From Candidatus Zhuqueibacterota bacterium (lineage in GTDB: Bacteria; Zhuqueibacterota; Zhuqueibacteria; Residuimicrobiales; Oceaniaggregativiventaceae), in the NCBI GenBank assembly GCA_014728085.1, contig WJMF01000075.1:54028-118027 (forward strand): a stretch of 64,000 nucleotides of DNA, written 5' to 3'. This document shows, piece by piece, positions 16,890 through 26,042 of the stretch. The stretch's first letter is position 1; every line of letters begins with the position of its first letter. Under the pieces are notes generated by a model that saw only the letters and a list, made by a program, of their open reading frames with translations, did no database searches and was not told the origin of the DNA. The position numbers and the translations under genes are program-made.

Positions 16890-18575
16890 ATGAAAAAAAC
16901 AACTATATTCATCCTTCTGATATCGGCAGTTTCTCTGGCACAAAAAGTGGAACCTCCACCGACAAAAATCGAATTGCCCAGCGATACGACCAGCCAGGCA
17001 GATAAACAGAATCAAAAACTAAAGACAGAATCAAATCTGCAATTGCCCGATGTGGTTATCTTTGGCGAGGATAAATCCTCGAGATATGCGGGAAGCAAAA
17101 AAAATATTGCACCCCGGCCTCCCGCCATTTTCGCAGCGGTAAAGGCGTCTTCCCCAGCCGCTGCCTGGTTTAGCGCCCCCGACAAACCACCTCTGAAAAG
17201 TGAGAACCTGCCGGATAAATCCATAGGCTGGGCACAGCTTCTCGCCGGCAGCTATAATACGATTTTGACCGATGCCGGCGGAGCCATGAAAATGAAGAAT
17301 ATTAAAACCCGTATGAATGCATGGTACGACAAAAGCAACGGGCAATATGTTAATAGCGATTATACAAAGGCCGGTCTGGACGCGGGCATTCGCCTGCAAC
17401 CAATGCAACACACTTTGGTGCAGGTAAACGGGAGCTTTAATCATGATCAAAGCGGCGTTTATGGAGCCCCGTTGCCTGATTTAACACGTTTTGTCAACAA
17501 GGGTCACCTGACGACAAGGCTTAAATTGCATACGCTCAAACATAGCCGCGGAGAGATAAACGCCCAAATCGGAGCCACAAAACTCCATAGCGATACCAGT
17601 TCAACCGAATTGGAAAGAGCTGAAGATTATTGGTACCGCTTTTACGGAGATTTCTCAGTCCCGTGGAAGGGCATCGACTGGAGCGTAAAATCAGAATATA
17701 TGCACGACCAATACCGTACAGAGCAGGATTCCAGCGATGCGTTCTATTCAACGGGTTGGCTGGCTTTTGAATCCATGATTCCGTTTTCATCGCGATACTC
17801 CGCAGTGGTGGGAATGCGGCTTCATCAAGTCGAATCGGATTCTTTTTCACGGGCAGATCGGGTTTCTCCCTATGCCCGATTCAACGCGGCATTTAGCGAC
17901 AGAGCAGGATTACTCGCTTCAATCGAGAGTGGCTATCGGGTTAAACGCTTTACGGATTGGTGGATGCAAAACCGTTTTGCTTCGGTTCGTATTCCTTTGC
18001 GACCGGAGGAAATCGACTATGCAATCCAGGCCGAAGCAATTTTTGAGTTGTTCCCATCGATAAAATTCCATACCGCTCTGGAACGCACTAAACTGCTACA
18101 CACCTTTTACCGGGAGCGAAGCAAAGAGAGCGGATTCATTGTACCCAAATCAATAACCGATGTAGAGTTGACTGAGATCAAAATCGGAGTTTCTGTAGAT
18201 ATTAGCAATAGATCGTACCTGCATCTTTTCTATATCGACTATTCCGATAATGTAAAGAGCATATCGGTTTCGCCGGTCGAAAAGCACATGCCTTACCGAC
18301 CCAAATACAGAATCCCGCTTTACGCTGAACTCAAACTGCCCTATGGTTTCTTTTTCTCGACAACGACTCAATTTGTCGGTAAAAGAAGAACCTCGCTTAA
18401 AGAAAAAAATGAATTGGATGAATATATACTTGTTGACGCAATAATTACCAAAGCCTTTGACCGATTTTCTCTTACCCTGTCGGCCGACAACCTGCTCGAT
18501 CAAACGTATCAGAAATGGCAGGGATATCCGGAAAACGGCATTTCGGTCTTTGGCGGTATCGTGGTAAAACTCTAA
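16890..18575 (+). CDS. TonB-receptor-like outer-membrane barrel without plug domain
   Basis: This 561-aa protein has a signal peptide (MKKTTIFILLISAVSLAQ) and a proline-rich N-terminal segment of about 110 residues carrying LPDVVIFGED, which may serve as a TonB box. The remainder is all beta-strand. The C-terminus (FSLTLSADNLLDQTYQKWQGYPE ... VVKL with short final strand) is the usual end of TonB-dependent receptors. No plug domain is visible and the protein is shorter than normal receptors (650 or more). The track start lies 17 codons upstream; the ATG at 16890 fits the signal peptide. It sits between the TPR gene and exbB, so it is the probable client of this TonB complex. The substrate is unknown. 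Confidence 0.75.
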   Translation: MKKTTIFILLISAVSLAQKVEPPPTKIELPSDTTSQADKQNQKLKTESNLQLPDVVIFGEDKSSRYAGSKKNIAPRPPAIFAAVKASSPAAAWFSAPDKPPLKSENLPDKSIGWAQLLAGSYNTILTDAGGAMKMKNIKTRMNAWYDKSNGQYVNSDYTKAGLDAGIRLQPMQHTLVQVNGSFNHDQSGVYGAPLPDLTRFVNKGHLTTRLKLHTLKHSRGEINAQIGATKLHSDTSSTELERAEDYWYRFYGDFSVPWKGIDWSVKSEYMHDQYRTEQDSSDAFYSTGWLAFESMIPFSSRYSAVVGMRLHQVESDSFSRADRVSPYARFNAAFSDRAGLLASIESGYRVKRFTDWWMQNRFASVRIPLRPEEIDYAIQAEAIFELFPSIKFHTALERTKLLHTFYRERSKESGFIVPKSITDVELTEIKIGVSVDISNRSYLHLFYIDYSDNVKSISVSPVEKHMPYRPKYRIPLYAELKLPYGFFFSTTTQFVGKRRTSLKEKNELDEYILVDAIITKAFDRFSLTLSADNLLDQTYQKWQGYPENGISVFGGIVVKL

Positions 18576-18593
18576 GTCCTGAGGAGAAAACAG

Positions 18594-19235
18594 ATGAGCT
18601 TGATAACAATTCTTGTTAAAGGTGGATTTATGATGATCCCCATCGCCCTGAGTTCGATGATTGCAATCGTGATTCTTGTTGAACGCTTGCTGGTTTTACG
18701 AAAAATAAAAATCAATACAGGCTCTTTTGTATTACAAGTAAAAAATTTACTGCTGAGAAAACGCATCAATGAAGCCATTATGCTGTGTAAACAAACCCCC
18801 GGGCCCATAGCAGCGATTACCAAAGCGGGATTAATAAAACGGGATCAGGGCAGAGAAGAAATAAAAGAGGCTATCGAGTCAAAAGCCCAATCACAGGTAT
18901 TTCATCTCGAACGCAACCTCGGCATTCTGGGAACCATTGCCAATATTGCTCCTCTGATGGGATTTTTGGGAACCGTTACCGGAATGATCCGGGCCTTTAT
19001 GGAAATTCAGGCCAGAGGGGGAAATGTGGATGCCGGCGTGCTGGCAGGCGGCATTTGGGAAGCATTGATTACGACTGCGGCCGGATTGACTGTTGGAATC
19101 CCGGCAACAATCTTTTACAATTGGATTCAAAATAAAGTCGAACTGTATGTTCATGAAATGCAGGACGGGTCCACCGAACTGCTGGATATGCTTTTACGAG
19201 GAGACGAGGATTATGAAGATAAAGACTATGCGTAA
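18594..19235 (+). CDS. exbB: ExbB/TolQ-type proton channel subunit
   Basis: This 213-aa inner-membrane protein of the MotA/TolQ/ExbB family forms the proton channel that energises TonB. There is one N-terminal helix (MMIPIALSSMIAIVILVERLLVL) and two C-terminal helices; the second carries the conserved pore region GIWEALITTAAGLTVGIPATIFYN, preceded by LGFLGTVTGMIRAF. The ribosome site GAGGAG precedes the ATG. Its last 23 bases overlap the exbD start, so the two are translationally coupled. It lies 18 bases after the barrel gene. Confidence 0.93.
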   Translation: MSLITILVKGGFMMIPIALSSMIAIVILVERLLVLRKIKINTGSFVLQVKNLLLRKRINEAIMLCKQTPGPIAAITKAGLIKRDQGREEIKEAIESKAQSQVFHLERNLGILGTIANIAPLMGFLGTVTGMIRAFMEIQARGGNVDAGVLAGGIWEALITTAAGLTVGIPATIFYNWIQNKVELYVHEMQDGSTELLDMLLRGDEDYEDKDYA

Positions 19236-19611
19236 AAGAATGGTGTCATTTTCACCCATTGGTTTAACGGATATCGTACTTTTGCTGCTGATTTTTTTCC
19301 TCCTGACCTCGTCGTTTGTCATCCAACCGGGGATCAAGGTTAAATTGCCCAAAGCCGCTTCGGGCCAGGTCGATGATTCAAATCAAATTTTCGTTACCAT
19401 TGTCAGTGAGAACCACGTTTACGTAAACCAAAAACAATTGGCAGTATCGGAGCTGGGCTCGCTGCTAAAAACGTTATTACTGGAAGATCCACAAAAAGTT
19501 GTGGTCATAAGAGCGGATAAAAATCTCGCTTTACAGGTTTTGATACGCGTGGTTGACATTGCCAAGCTGGCGGGGGCTGAAAAATTTATCATTGCAACAG
19601 AACAAGTCTAG
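19213..19611 (+). CDS. exbD: ExbD/TolR-type proton channel subunit
   Basis: This 132-aa single-pass protein has the essential membrane aspartate in LTDIVLLLLIFFLLTSSF (about Asp20). The periplasmic domain (KVKLPKAASGQ ... VVVIRADKNLALQVLIRVVDIAKLAG) is typical of ExbD/TolR. The track extends 40 codons upstream inside exbB; the ATG at 19213 is chosen because of the GGAGACGAGGA ribosome site and the family length. It partners ExbB in the proton-motive-force-driven motor for TonB. Confidence 0.92.
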   Translation: MKIKTMRKRMVSFSPIGLTDIVLLLLIFFLLTSSFVIQPGIKVKLPKAASGQVDDSNQIFVTIVSENHVYVNQKQLAVSELGSLLKTLLLEDPQKVVVIRADKNLALQVLIRVVDIAKLAGAEKFIIATEQV

Positions 19612-19620
19612 GGATGTCGT

Positions 19621-20403
19621 ATGCCGGATTGGACAAAAAAACTATCAGAAATGCAACAGGCGTTCTTGTTATCAGTTGTTTTTCATCTTTTTCTATTTTT
19701 GATTTTTATGACACTGCGGGTGGGTATCGATTTAACGCGCACGGAATTCGCTGAAATGACTTTTCTGACTCGGGGTCAAACTCAAATTCCAAATCTTGGC
19801 CAAAACCCCTCCGATCTGAATAACCAAGCTGAAGAGGCGGTATCCGAAGAACCGGCATCGCATCAGACCACGCCTTCTGTTGACGCACCCGAAAGGCGTA
19901 TGCTGGAAGAGGAAGAATCCTTTATCCTGCCGAAACAGCAGGATAAACTTACTCCCTCCCGCGAGCCCCGGGCCCTTTCTTCTTCTGCCAATTATGGTCA
20001 GGACAATCGCCCGGAACCCCAATATCCCGGTCCTGATCATAAATCCAGCCCGCAAGCTATATCTATAAAGGATAAACCGACACCAGGGTTAGCGGAAAAA
20101 ACAGATGTTGCCGATAATCAGCAGTTTTATTCGATCGAAGGAGAGGCTGCAAATCGAAATGTAATTAGAAAAGTCATACCCTCCTATCCCCCGGATTTAC
20201 AAAAAGAAGCTGTTGTTCAGGTCCGTTTTTGGGTGCTGCCCAACGGCTCCGTAGGACAAATGATTCCGATAAAAAAAGGAGACCCACGACTCGAGGAAAT
20301 CACTCTGAAAGCGCTGAAGCAGTGGCGGTTTAACGAACTTTCTGCCGGGGCAGAGCAAAAAAATGTAGAAGGTGTTATCACCTTTCGCTACCAGCTTCGC
20401 TAA
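19621..20403 (+). CDS. tonB: TonB-family energy transducer
   Basis: This 260-aa protein has one N-terminal membrane anchor (FLLSVVFHLFLFLIFMTLRVG), a long linker rich in Pro, Glu, Gln and Ser (about 45-170), and a C-terminal TonB domain (about 180-260) reading VIRKVIPSYPPDLQKEAVVQ and VLPNGSVGQMIPIKKGD. It completes the exbB-exbD-tonB operon, 9 bases after exbD. It would transmit force to an outer-membrane client, most simply the barrel encoded upstream. A second TonB-like gene lies at 22718-23335. Confidence 0.92.
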   Translation: MPDWTKKLSEMQQAFLLSVVFHLFLFLIFMTLRVGIDLTRTEFAEMTFLTRGQTQIPNLGQNPSDLNNQAEEAVSEEPASHQTTPSVDAPERRMLEEEESFILPKQQDKLTPSREPRALSSSANYGQDNRPEPQYPGPDHKSSPQAISIKDKPTPGLAEKTDVADNQQFYSIEGEAANRNVIRKVIPSYPPDLQKEAVVQVRFWVLPNGSVGQMIPIKKGDPRLEEITLKALKQWRFNELSAGAEQKNVEGVITFRYQLR

Positions 20404-20433
20404 GCCCCCTTTATTATATCTAAAATTCCAGCA

Positions 20434-21828
20434 TTATCCTGTTTTACGTTTCGTCAAGTGTTTTGCCATGCGGCTGATATTCTTGTCGTAAAATCGTATC
20501 TTATACTTTGCCTTCAAATCCGAAATAACGCTGCTCTCCAAAGCACGGGCTTTGTCCGAAACCAGCTGATTTTTGATCAGCTCCATAGCGCGATCTTTGG
20601 TAAAAAATTCAAATTTTTCAAAATTGTCGTTATAATAGCTTTCCATCTCTCTATCCGTCAATACAATCCGCGAATAAATCAATTCTTCCCGGCATTTCTC
20701 CCCCACCAAATGATCGCGAATAGACTGGATTTCCCGCCGGTAGGGGTCCTGCTTGTCCAGGCCCAATCGCAATGCCTCTCTGTACATGAGCTCCGGTGTC
20801 GCCATACGGATGCAAAAATCCTTAAACTTTACCCTGCCCTTCAACGCAGACTTTGTATACACGGGCATGCTGTTATACTGATGGACAAACGCCTGCACCG
20901 TCCACCCTCCCCCCTGCCACTGAATAAAAGGCTCGGATAATATTTCGGTGTCGATTTGCTTTAACAGAACCTCCTTCTTGCCGAGCTCTTCTCTGTAAGC
21001 GCGAGAAATATCATCAAAGTATTGTTCATCAATAGTAAGATTATATTTCTGATGCAGCCGGTGTAATGTTTTTTGTATATATTCTTGCTCTTTGGTCTGT
21101 AATAGTGTTTTTCGTAATCCTGCCGTCATTTCAGACAATGGAGCGGTCTGACGTTCGCGGCTATCCAGCAATTTAATGATATGATATCCATAAATGGTTT
21201 CAACAGGTTTGGAGACGTCGCCCTTTTCAAGATCAAAGGCAGCGGATTCAAAATCCATCTCAAATCGTCCACGGGTAAAATAATTTTGTATGATTCCACT
21301 ATCCGATGCTGTGGTAAAATCAGTGGAAAAATTTGCCGCCAGGGAAGCGAAGGATTCTCCTTTTTTTATCAACTCGTACAAAGAATCTGCGAGAGATTGT
21401 TGTTCGACCAAAATATGAGCAACCTTGATTTCCCTGTTCAAATCATCATGAAAAGCCTTAATTTCTTCGTCAGATACGGAAAATGAATCGGGTACCAATT
21501 TTTTAAATAATGGGCCCTTGCTGTGTGTTAACCGTTTCTTCTTCTCGAACTCGAGATTTTCTTTAATCTCCTTATTCAGATGCAGGTTCAAATCATAGCC
21601 TTCGGCCGTAAATAACATCTTCTCTACTTCTTTCTCCTCGAGAACCGCCTTGATCTGATCAGAGCTGAACACTTTATTCTGATTGAATTTGGATGAACGA
21701 ATAAATCGCTTTTCAAAAGAATCGGATCGCAATGTTTGCGGACCGACCTCGAGCAGTTTATACGGTCCTTTCTGACCACAGGATAAAACAATAACAAACA
21801 ACAAAAAAATTAAAAGACGTAATTTCAT
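20434..21828 (-). CDS. Parvulin-type peptidyl-prolyl isomerase lipoprotein
   Basis: This 464-aa lipoprotein carries a lipobox (VLSC) after the signal MKLRLLIFLLFVIVLSC. A parvulin (PpiC/SurA) domain spans about residues 130-225: KVAHILVEQQSLADSLYELI, then SGIIQNYFTRGRFEMDFESAAF, then YGYHIIKLLD. The flanking helical regions resemble the chaperone parts of SurA/PrsA, so it probably assists folding of exported or outer-membrane proteins. The track start is four codons upstream; the ATG at 21828 is preceded by GGAG at proper distance. It converges on the tonB gene with a 30-base gap. Confidence 0.85.
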   Translation of the reverse strand: MKLRLLIFLLFVIVLSCGQKGPYKLLEVGPQTLRSDSFEKRFIRSSKFNQNKVFSSDQIKAVLEEKEVEKMLFTAEGYDLNLHLNKEIKENLEFEKKKRLTHSKGPLFKKLVPDSFSVSDEEIKAFHDDLNREIKVAHILVEQQSLADSLYELIKKGESFASLAANFSTDFTTASDSGIIQNYFTRGRFEMDFESAAFDLEKGDVSKPVETIYGYHIIKLLDSRERQTAPLSEMTAGLRKTLLQTKEQEYIQKTLHRLHQKYNLTIDEQYFDDISRAYREELGKKEVLLKQIDTEILSEPFIQWQGGGWTVQAFVHQYNSMPVYTKSALKGRVKFKDFCIRMATPELMYREALRLGLDKQDPYRREIQSIRDHLVGEKCREELIYSRIVLTDREMESYYNDNFEKFEFFTKDRAMELIKNQLVSDKARALESSVISDLKAKYKIRFYDKNISRMAKHLTKRKTG

Positions 21829-22074
21829 AAATTTCTCCATTCTGTTTCAGCCATCGATGACAAATCAGACGTCCCCGGTTCTGAAAAATCACAAGGGTTT
21901 TCCTCTCATTGTCCAGCAGTAGGGTATGCTGAATTCTCGTTTATAATTATACCGGTTTGAATGTACAAAATTACAGGAAAAAAATAAATCCCAAATACAA
22001 ATGATTGCATAAGATAATAAATTTTCATAATTTCCCAGTTAAATAAAGTCACCAAAATACAAATCAGTTGAAAA

Positions 22075-22686
22075 ATGCCTCTGGTTCTTGGATTAATAAT
22101 TGGATTTATTGCGGCCGTACCGATTGGGGCGCTAAATGTGTTTGCGATCTCCCAAACCCTGAAACGCGATTTTATTCATGGCTATCTGGTCGGCATTACA
22201 GCATCTCTTCTCGATATACTCTATGCCTATTTTGCGCTGGTTGGATTTGCTCATGTTCTTGCAAATATCACCTATTTTATGCCGGTAATCCGAATTGTCG
22301 GCATCCTTTTACTGATAGGCATCAGCATACGCTTATGGTTTCAATCTCGAACTTATAAAAGTCCGGAACCGTCCGAGCGAATATCAATGACTGCACACAA
22401 GCCTGTTCTAACCGCTTTGCTTTTATACATGAGCAATCCAGTACTCCTTACATTTTGGATTGCAGTTGCCGGCACATTAACCGCCCATCATTGGGTGGAA
22501 TCGACACACCAAAGCGCCCTGCCATTTGCAATCGCCTGTGGCGTTGGTAGTGCGGTGTGGTATTGGCTATTGCTGCGTTATGTTGCCAGATACCATCACC
22601 AATTCTCCGAAAAAACGTTCAAGCGTATTCTGAAAATCATATCGATTTTGCTCTTTGTATTTGCTCTCCTTATTCTGATCACTTGA
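22075..22686 (+). CDS. LysE-family amino-acid exporter
   Basis: This 203-aa protein has about six membrane helices. The N-terminal motif GLIIGFIAAVPIGALNVFAISQTLKR is the signature of the LysE/RhtB translocator family, and the segment KPVLTALLLYMSNPVLLTFWIAVAG is also typical. It probably exports an amino acid or a related metabolite; the substrate cannot be read from sequence. It stands alone on the plus strand and converges with the orphan TonB gene. No clear ribosome site is seen. Confidence 0.85.
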   Translation: MPLVLGLIIGFIAAVPIGALNVFAISQTLKRDFIHGYLVGITASLLDILYAYFALVGFAHVLANITYFMPVIRIVGILLLIGISIRLWFQSRTYKSPEPSERISMTAHKPVLTALLLYMSNPVLLTFWIAVAGTLTAHHWVESTHQSALPFAIACGVGSAVWYWLLLRYVARYHHQFSEKTFKRILKIISILLFVFALLILIT

Positions 22687-22717
22687 GCAGCACCGGACCG
22701 CGACCACAAGTATCATT

Positions 22718-23335
22718 CTATTGATTGAAACCATACTCGCATATCGTCCACATGGTTACCGTCCGGTTTCCGACCCGGGCCGGTTGATAAATATTTTTAT
22801 ACGCGGCGCGAACAGCGAGAGCGGCACAAGAATCATTGCTGGTGGTATTTTTTGATACCACGACATCGCTAACCCGTCCGCTGTTATCAACTTTGAGCAA
22901 TAAACGGACAATGCCGCTCACAGATGACTCTGAATATTTCGGTATGACCTGCATAACCGGAACCGGTGCCAGCGTATCGGAGTGACTGGTAAGACCGGAT
23001 CGTCCCCGGGGAGAATCTCCCCCCGGAAAATAATCACTCGGATCGATAACAGCATCGGTCGGCAGCTCAGGGTCTTCCGAAGCAACCGGAATTTTCGGTT
23101 TTACCGGTCTGACCGTACCACGCCGGATCATCTGCTCGGTCGCCGGAATAGACTGAACCACAATATCCAGCTCTATCGGCTGAAATGATAATGTCGGCGT
23201 TAAACGTCGCTTCGGCACAAGTTGAAAGAGAGATATCAGCCCCAGCAATGTAATGATACAAGCGCGGTAGAGGCGAAAACGGTACTGCGATTCCCGTCTC
23301 GATCCTTTTTCGTTTATTTTAACACTAAAATGCAA
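22718..23335 (-). CDS. Orphan TonB-family protein
   Basis: This 205-aa protein has an N-terminal membrane anchor (YRACIITLLGLISLFQLVP), a linker with Pro and Lys repeats, and a C-terminal TonB-type domain (VIPKYSESSVSGIVRLLLKVDNSGRVSDVVVSK). The final part (GNRTVTMWTICEYGFN) is typical of TonB domains in FCB bacteria. No exbB/exbD accompanies it, so it may use the complex encoded at 18594-19611. The start is a TTG at 23335, which is uncertain; a GTG four codons in is possible. It lies between LysE and the aldehyde dehydrogenase gene. Confidence 0.8.
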   Translation of the reverse strand: MHFSVKINEKGSRRESQYRFRLYRACIITLLGLISLFQLVPKRRLTPTLSFQPIELDIVVQSIPATEQMIRRGTVRPVKPKIPVASEDPELPTDAVIDPSDYFPGGDSPRGRSGLTSHSDTLAPVPVMQVIPKYSESSVSGIVRLLLKVDNSGRVSDVVVSKNTTSNDSCAALAVRAAYKNIYQPARVGNRTVTMWTICEYGFNQ

Positions 23336-23351
23336 AATTTAAACCGTCATA

Positions 23352-24884
23352 TCATATATTAAATTTTATACCCTGTGCCAGAGGCAATTCCGGACTCCAG
23401 TTGATGGTATTGGTTTGACGACGCATGTATCCCTTCCAGGCATCTGAGCCCGATTCTCTGCCGCCACCTGTTTCTTTTTCACCGCCAAAAGCACCGCCAA
23501 TCTCGGCTCCGGAGGTACCGATGTTAACGTTGGCTATGCCGCAGTCCGATCCGGCATGAGAGAGAAAGGTCTCGACCTGGCGAATATTATTGCTGAAAAT
23601 TGCCGAGGACAATCCCTGTGGCACATCATTATGCAGTTGAATAGCATTTTCAATATTACCCTCATATCGAATCAAATAAAGAATCGGAGCAAAGGTTTCT
23701 TCCTGAACAATATCCCAGTGATTTTCGACCTCCACAATCGCCGGCACAACATAGCATCCCGATTCATATCCCTGACCGGAAAGAACCTGCCCGCCATAAA
23801 TGAGTTTACCTCCCTGCTTTTCCAGGGCTGTTAGTGCACTGGTAAACATTTCCACCGCTGCCCGGTCGATCAGAGGACCTACATGGTTTTCCTGATCGAG
23901 TGGATTCCCGATCTTCAAACCCTCATATGCCCCGAGTAACCCTCTTTTAAATCCTTCATAAACATCGCTATGGACAATGACACGACGCGTTGTGGTGCAT
24001 CTCTGGCCGGCGGTTCCGACCGCACCAAAAACGGCCGATGGCAGGGCCAGTTTGAGATCCGCATCCGGGGTGATAACGATTGCGTTGTTTCCACCCAGCT
24101 CCAATATCGTCCGTCCCAGTCGTTCACCTACAACCTTCGCTGTATGCTTGCCGACCCGTGTCGAACCGGTAACGGAGATAAGCGGTACGCGTTTGTCCCT
24201 GATCAAATTTTCACCAATAGTCGATCCCCGACCGATGATCAGGTTAAACAATCCCTCCGGCAGGTCATTCTCCCGAATAATATCCGTCAAAATATTCTGC
24301 ACCGCGATCGCTGTCAATGGGGTTTTTGAAGAGGGTTTCCATATCAAAACATCACCGCAGACCGCAGCAATCATGGCGTTCCAGGCCCATACAGCCACCG
24401 GAAAGTTAAACGCGGTGATAACCCCAACAGTTCCAAGAGGATGATATTGATCATACATGCGGTGGTTGACCCTTTCCGAATGCATGGTGAATCCATATAA
24501 TTGTCGCGACTGCCCGACGGCAAAATCGCAAATATCGATCATCTCCTGAACCTCTCCCCAGCCTTCCTGAAGAGATTTTCCCATCTCATAGGAAACCAGT
24601 TTGCCCAGAGGATCCTTATACGCCCGCAACGTTAAACCGATTTGTCGAACAACCTCGCCGCGTCTGGGCGCGGGGACCATACGCCAATCAGCAAACGCCT
24701 TTTGCGACCTCTTGATGATATGATCCAGATCCTGAGAACATGCCTGATAGACGGTTGCAATCTCTCTACCGTCCACAGGTGAAGTGACCAAAAGCTCACC
24801 TTCCTCTTTGCACTGTCCCCACTCCTGACCGGTAGAAGAACCAAAATTTTTTTTCCTGATTCCCAGCGTTTTTAAAAAATCCAC
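23352..24884 (-). CDS. ALDH7-family aldehyde dehydrogenase (aminoadipate-semialdehyde type)
   Basis: This 510-aa NAD(P)-dependent aldehyde dehydrogenase is most like the ALDH7/antiquitin group, which oxidises alpha-aminoadipate semialdehyde (L-piperideine-6-carboxylate) in lysine breakdown. The catalytic Cys lies in FGAVGTAGQRCTTTRR and the general-base Glu in ILELGGNNAIV. The cofactor loop is SVTGSTRVG, and the C-terminal GGAFGGEKETGGGRESGSD is typical of ALDH7. The start is a GTG with a GGAGG ribosome site. No other lysine-degradation gene is in the window, so the physiological substrate is inferred only from the subfamily. A LysE exporter is nearby, but a functional link is speculative. 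Confidence 0.88.
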   Translation of the reverse strand: MDFLKTLGIRKKNFGSSTGQEWGQCKEEGELLVTSPVDGREIATVYQACSQDLDHIIKRSQKAFADWRMVPAPRRGEVVRQIGLTLRAYKDPLGKLVSYEMGKSLQEGWGEVQEMIDICDFAVGQSRQLYGFTMHSERVNHRMYDQYHPLGTVGVITAFNFPVAVWAWNAMIAAVCGDVLIWKPSSKTPLTAIAVQNILTDIIRENDLPEGLFNLIIGRGSTIGENLIRDKRVPLISVTGSTRVGKHTAKVVGERLGRTILELGGNNAIVITPDADLKLALPSAVFGAVGTAGQRCTTTRRVIVHSDVYEGFKRGLLGAYEGLKIGNPLDQENHVGPLIDRAAVEMFTSALTALEKQGGKLIYGGQVLSGQGYESGCYVVPAIVEVENHWDIVQEETFAPILYLIRYEGNIENAIQLHNDVPQGLSSAIFSNNIRQVETFLSHAGSDCGIANVNIGTSGAEIGGAFGGEKETGGGRESGSDAWKGYMRRQTNTINWSPELPLAQGIKFNI

Positions 24885-25242
24885 AGCTGACCTCCATTTT
24901 TTAGTTTAACAAAGCGCCAATTTCCGTGAAAATCTCAACCCGGTTTTGCAGTTGTAGATTAAAAAATTAAAAAATAAAAATCAATTCATTTCGCTCATTC
25001 CATAGAGAAGGATTTCTTTTACAATGAAAAATAATTTTGGATCATTTGTGTTGGATAATTCGGGCTGATCAGATGTGCATATTTTGGGACAAACAAACTA
25101 TGCCGCATCATCCGAACAGGGGATATCTGATTTCGGCAGGGAAAAATAAATACAGTTTAAACAAAGAAAAGCGGGCATGGTAAAACATTAGATCGTTGTT
25201 ACCCCGGACCAGGATTTGAGCACCAAATCATTACTAAAAAAA
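24885..25242. other. Intergenic gap, AT-rich, no gene seen
   Basis: These 358 bases lie downstream of the MtnX-like gene and upstream of the aldehyde dehydrogenase gene, both on the minus strand. The part near 24955-24985 is almost pure A and T and could hold the dehydrogenase promoter. I saw no credible open frame, RNA gene or strong hairpin. Confidence 0.5.
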
Positions 25243-25893
25243 TCAAAGGTTCTGCCTGAAAAACCGGATAATATCCTGAAACGTTTGATAGGGAATACAA
25301 TCTATAGATTTTTCCCTGCAAACGGTTAACAAGTCTTTTTTGGCAAAAATAATATCCGCTTCTACAGCACCGCATATATCCGAATATCCATCCCCGATAT
25401 AGACAGAAACTTCATCGGTTTTGGTTTCACGTTTTACATGATATCCCTTACAGTTGGCACAGGAACCACAACCCAGCTCATAATAAGGAAAATCGACTTT
25501 TAAACGATTGCCGCCATTAAAAGACAACCGGTTGGATCGCACATCCAGGTCGGAAAAACCATGGCGTTCGAGAATAGGCTTGATATATGCATCCATTCCA
25601 TCGCTGACGATGTACATCGGAAGATCATGATCTCGGCAAAAATCGACAAAAGAAGAAAAAAAAGGATCAAGCTTTTGAGTTTTGGCAAATTTTTTCAAAT
25701 CTTCGCTGTTCATGCTGCTGATTTTGGCTTGTCGACGCCACATTTCCCGAGCGTCAAATTTCCCCTGGCGCCACTCTTCAACCAATTTCCACCAATGCTC
25801 AGCATTACCAAATTTGGTAAAAACAATATTACCAACATCATTCAAGGCGACAGTACCATCAAAATCGCAAAAAATTCTATATTTTCGTTTCAT
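25243..25893 (-). CDS. MtnX-like HAD phosphatase
   Basis: This 216-aa haloacid-dehalogenase phosphatase has motif I FCDFDGTVA with the nucleophile Asp near the N-terminus, motif II VSDGMD and motif IV YIGDGYSDICGAVEAD. Length and order match the MtnX/PHOSPHO group (MtnX: 2-hydroxy-3-keto-5-methylthiopentenyl-1-phosphate phosphatase), including a cysteine-rich segment GCGSCANCKG. No other methionine-salvage gene is in the window, so the substrate is uncertain. It follows the pyruvate phosphate dikinase gene, separated by that gene's terminator. Confidence 0.8.
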   Translation of the reverse strand: MKRKYRIFCDFDGTVALNDVGNIVFTKFGNAEHWWKLVEEWRQGKFDAREMWRRQAKISSMNSEDLKKFAKTQKLDPFFSSFVDFCRDHDLPMYIVSDGMDAYIKPILERHGFSDLDVRSNRLSFNGGNRLKVDFPYYELGCGSCANCKGYHVKRETKTDEVSVYIGDGYSDICGAVEADIIFAKKDLLTVCREKSIDCIPYQTFQDIIRFFRQNL

Positions 25894-25990
25894 GCTTGTA
25901 ACTTTTCTTCTATCCGATTTCGTATTTTGGGTTCAGGGTCCAAATTCACTCATTCCGGGTCCGGCAAGGCGCCAAAACCGGATAATAAAA

Positions 25991-26018
25991 GAGCGCCTAT
26001 CCGGTCTGATAGGCGCTC
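25991..26018 (-). terminator. Intrinsic terminator of ppdK
   Basis: A perfect 10-base-pair hairpin (GAGCGCCTAT / ATAGGCGCTC) with an 8-base loop lies 24 bases after the ppdK stop. On the minus strand it is followed by TTTTATTATC. Confidence 0.8.
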
Positions 26019-26042
26019 CAGTTATGATTATGATTTCGGATA

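Noticed and set aside
25430-25480. Cysteine cluster GCGSCANCKG in the HAD phosphatase as an unusual insertion
   Set aside because: Similar cysteine-rich segments occur in the MtnX/PHOSPHO group, so it is not unusual.
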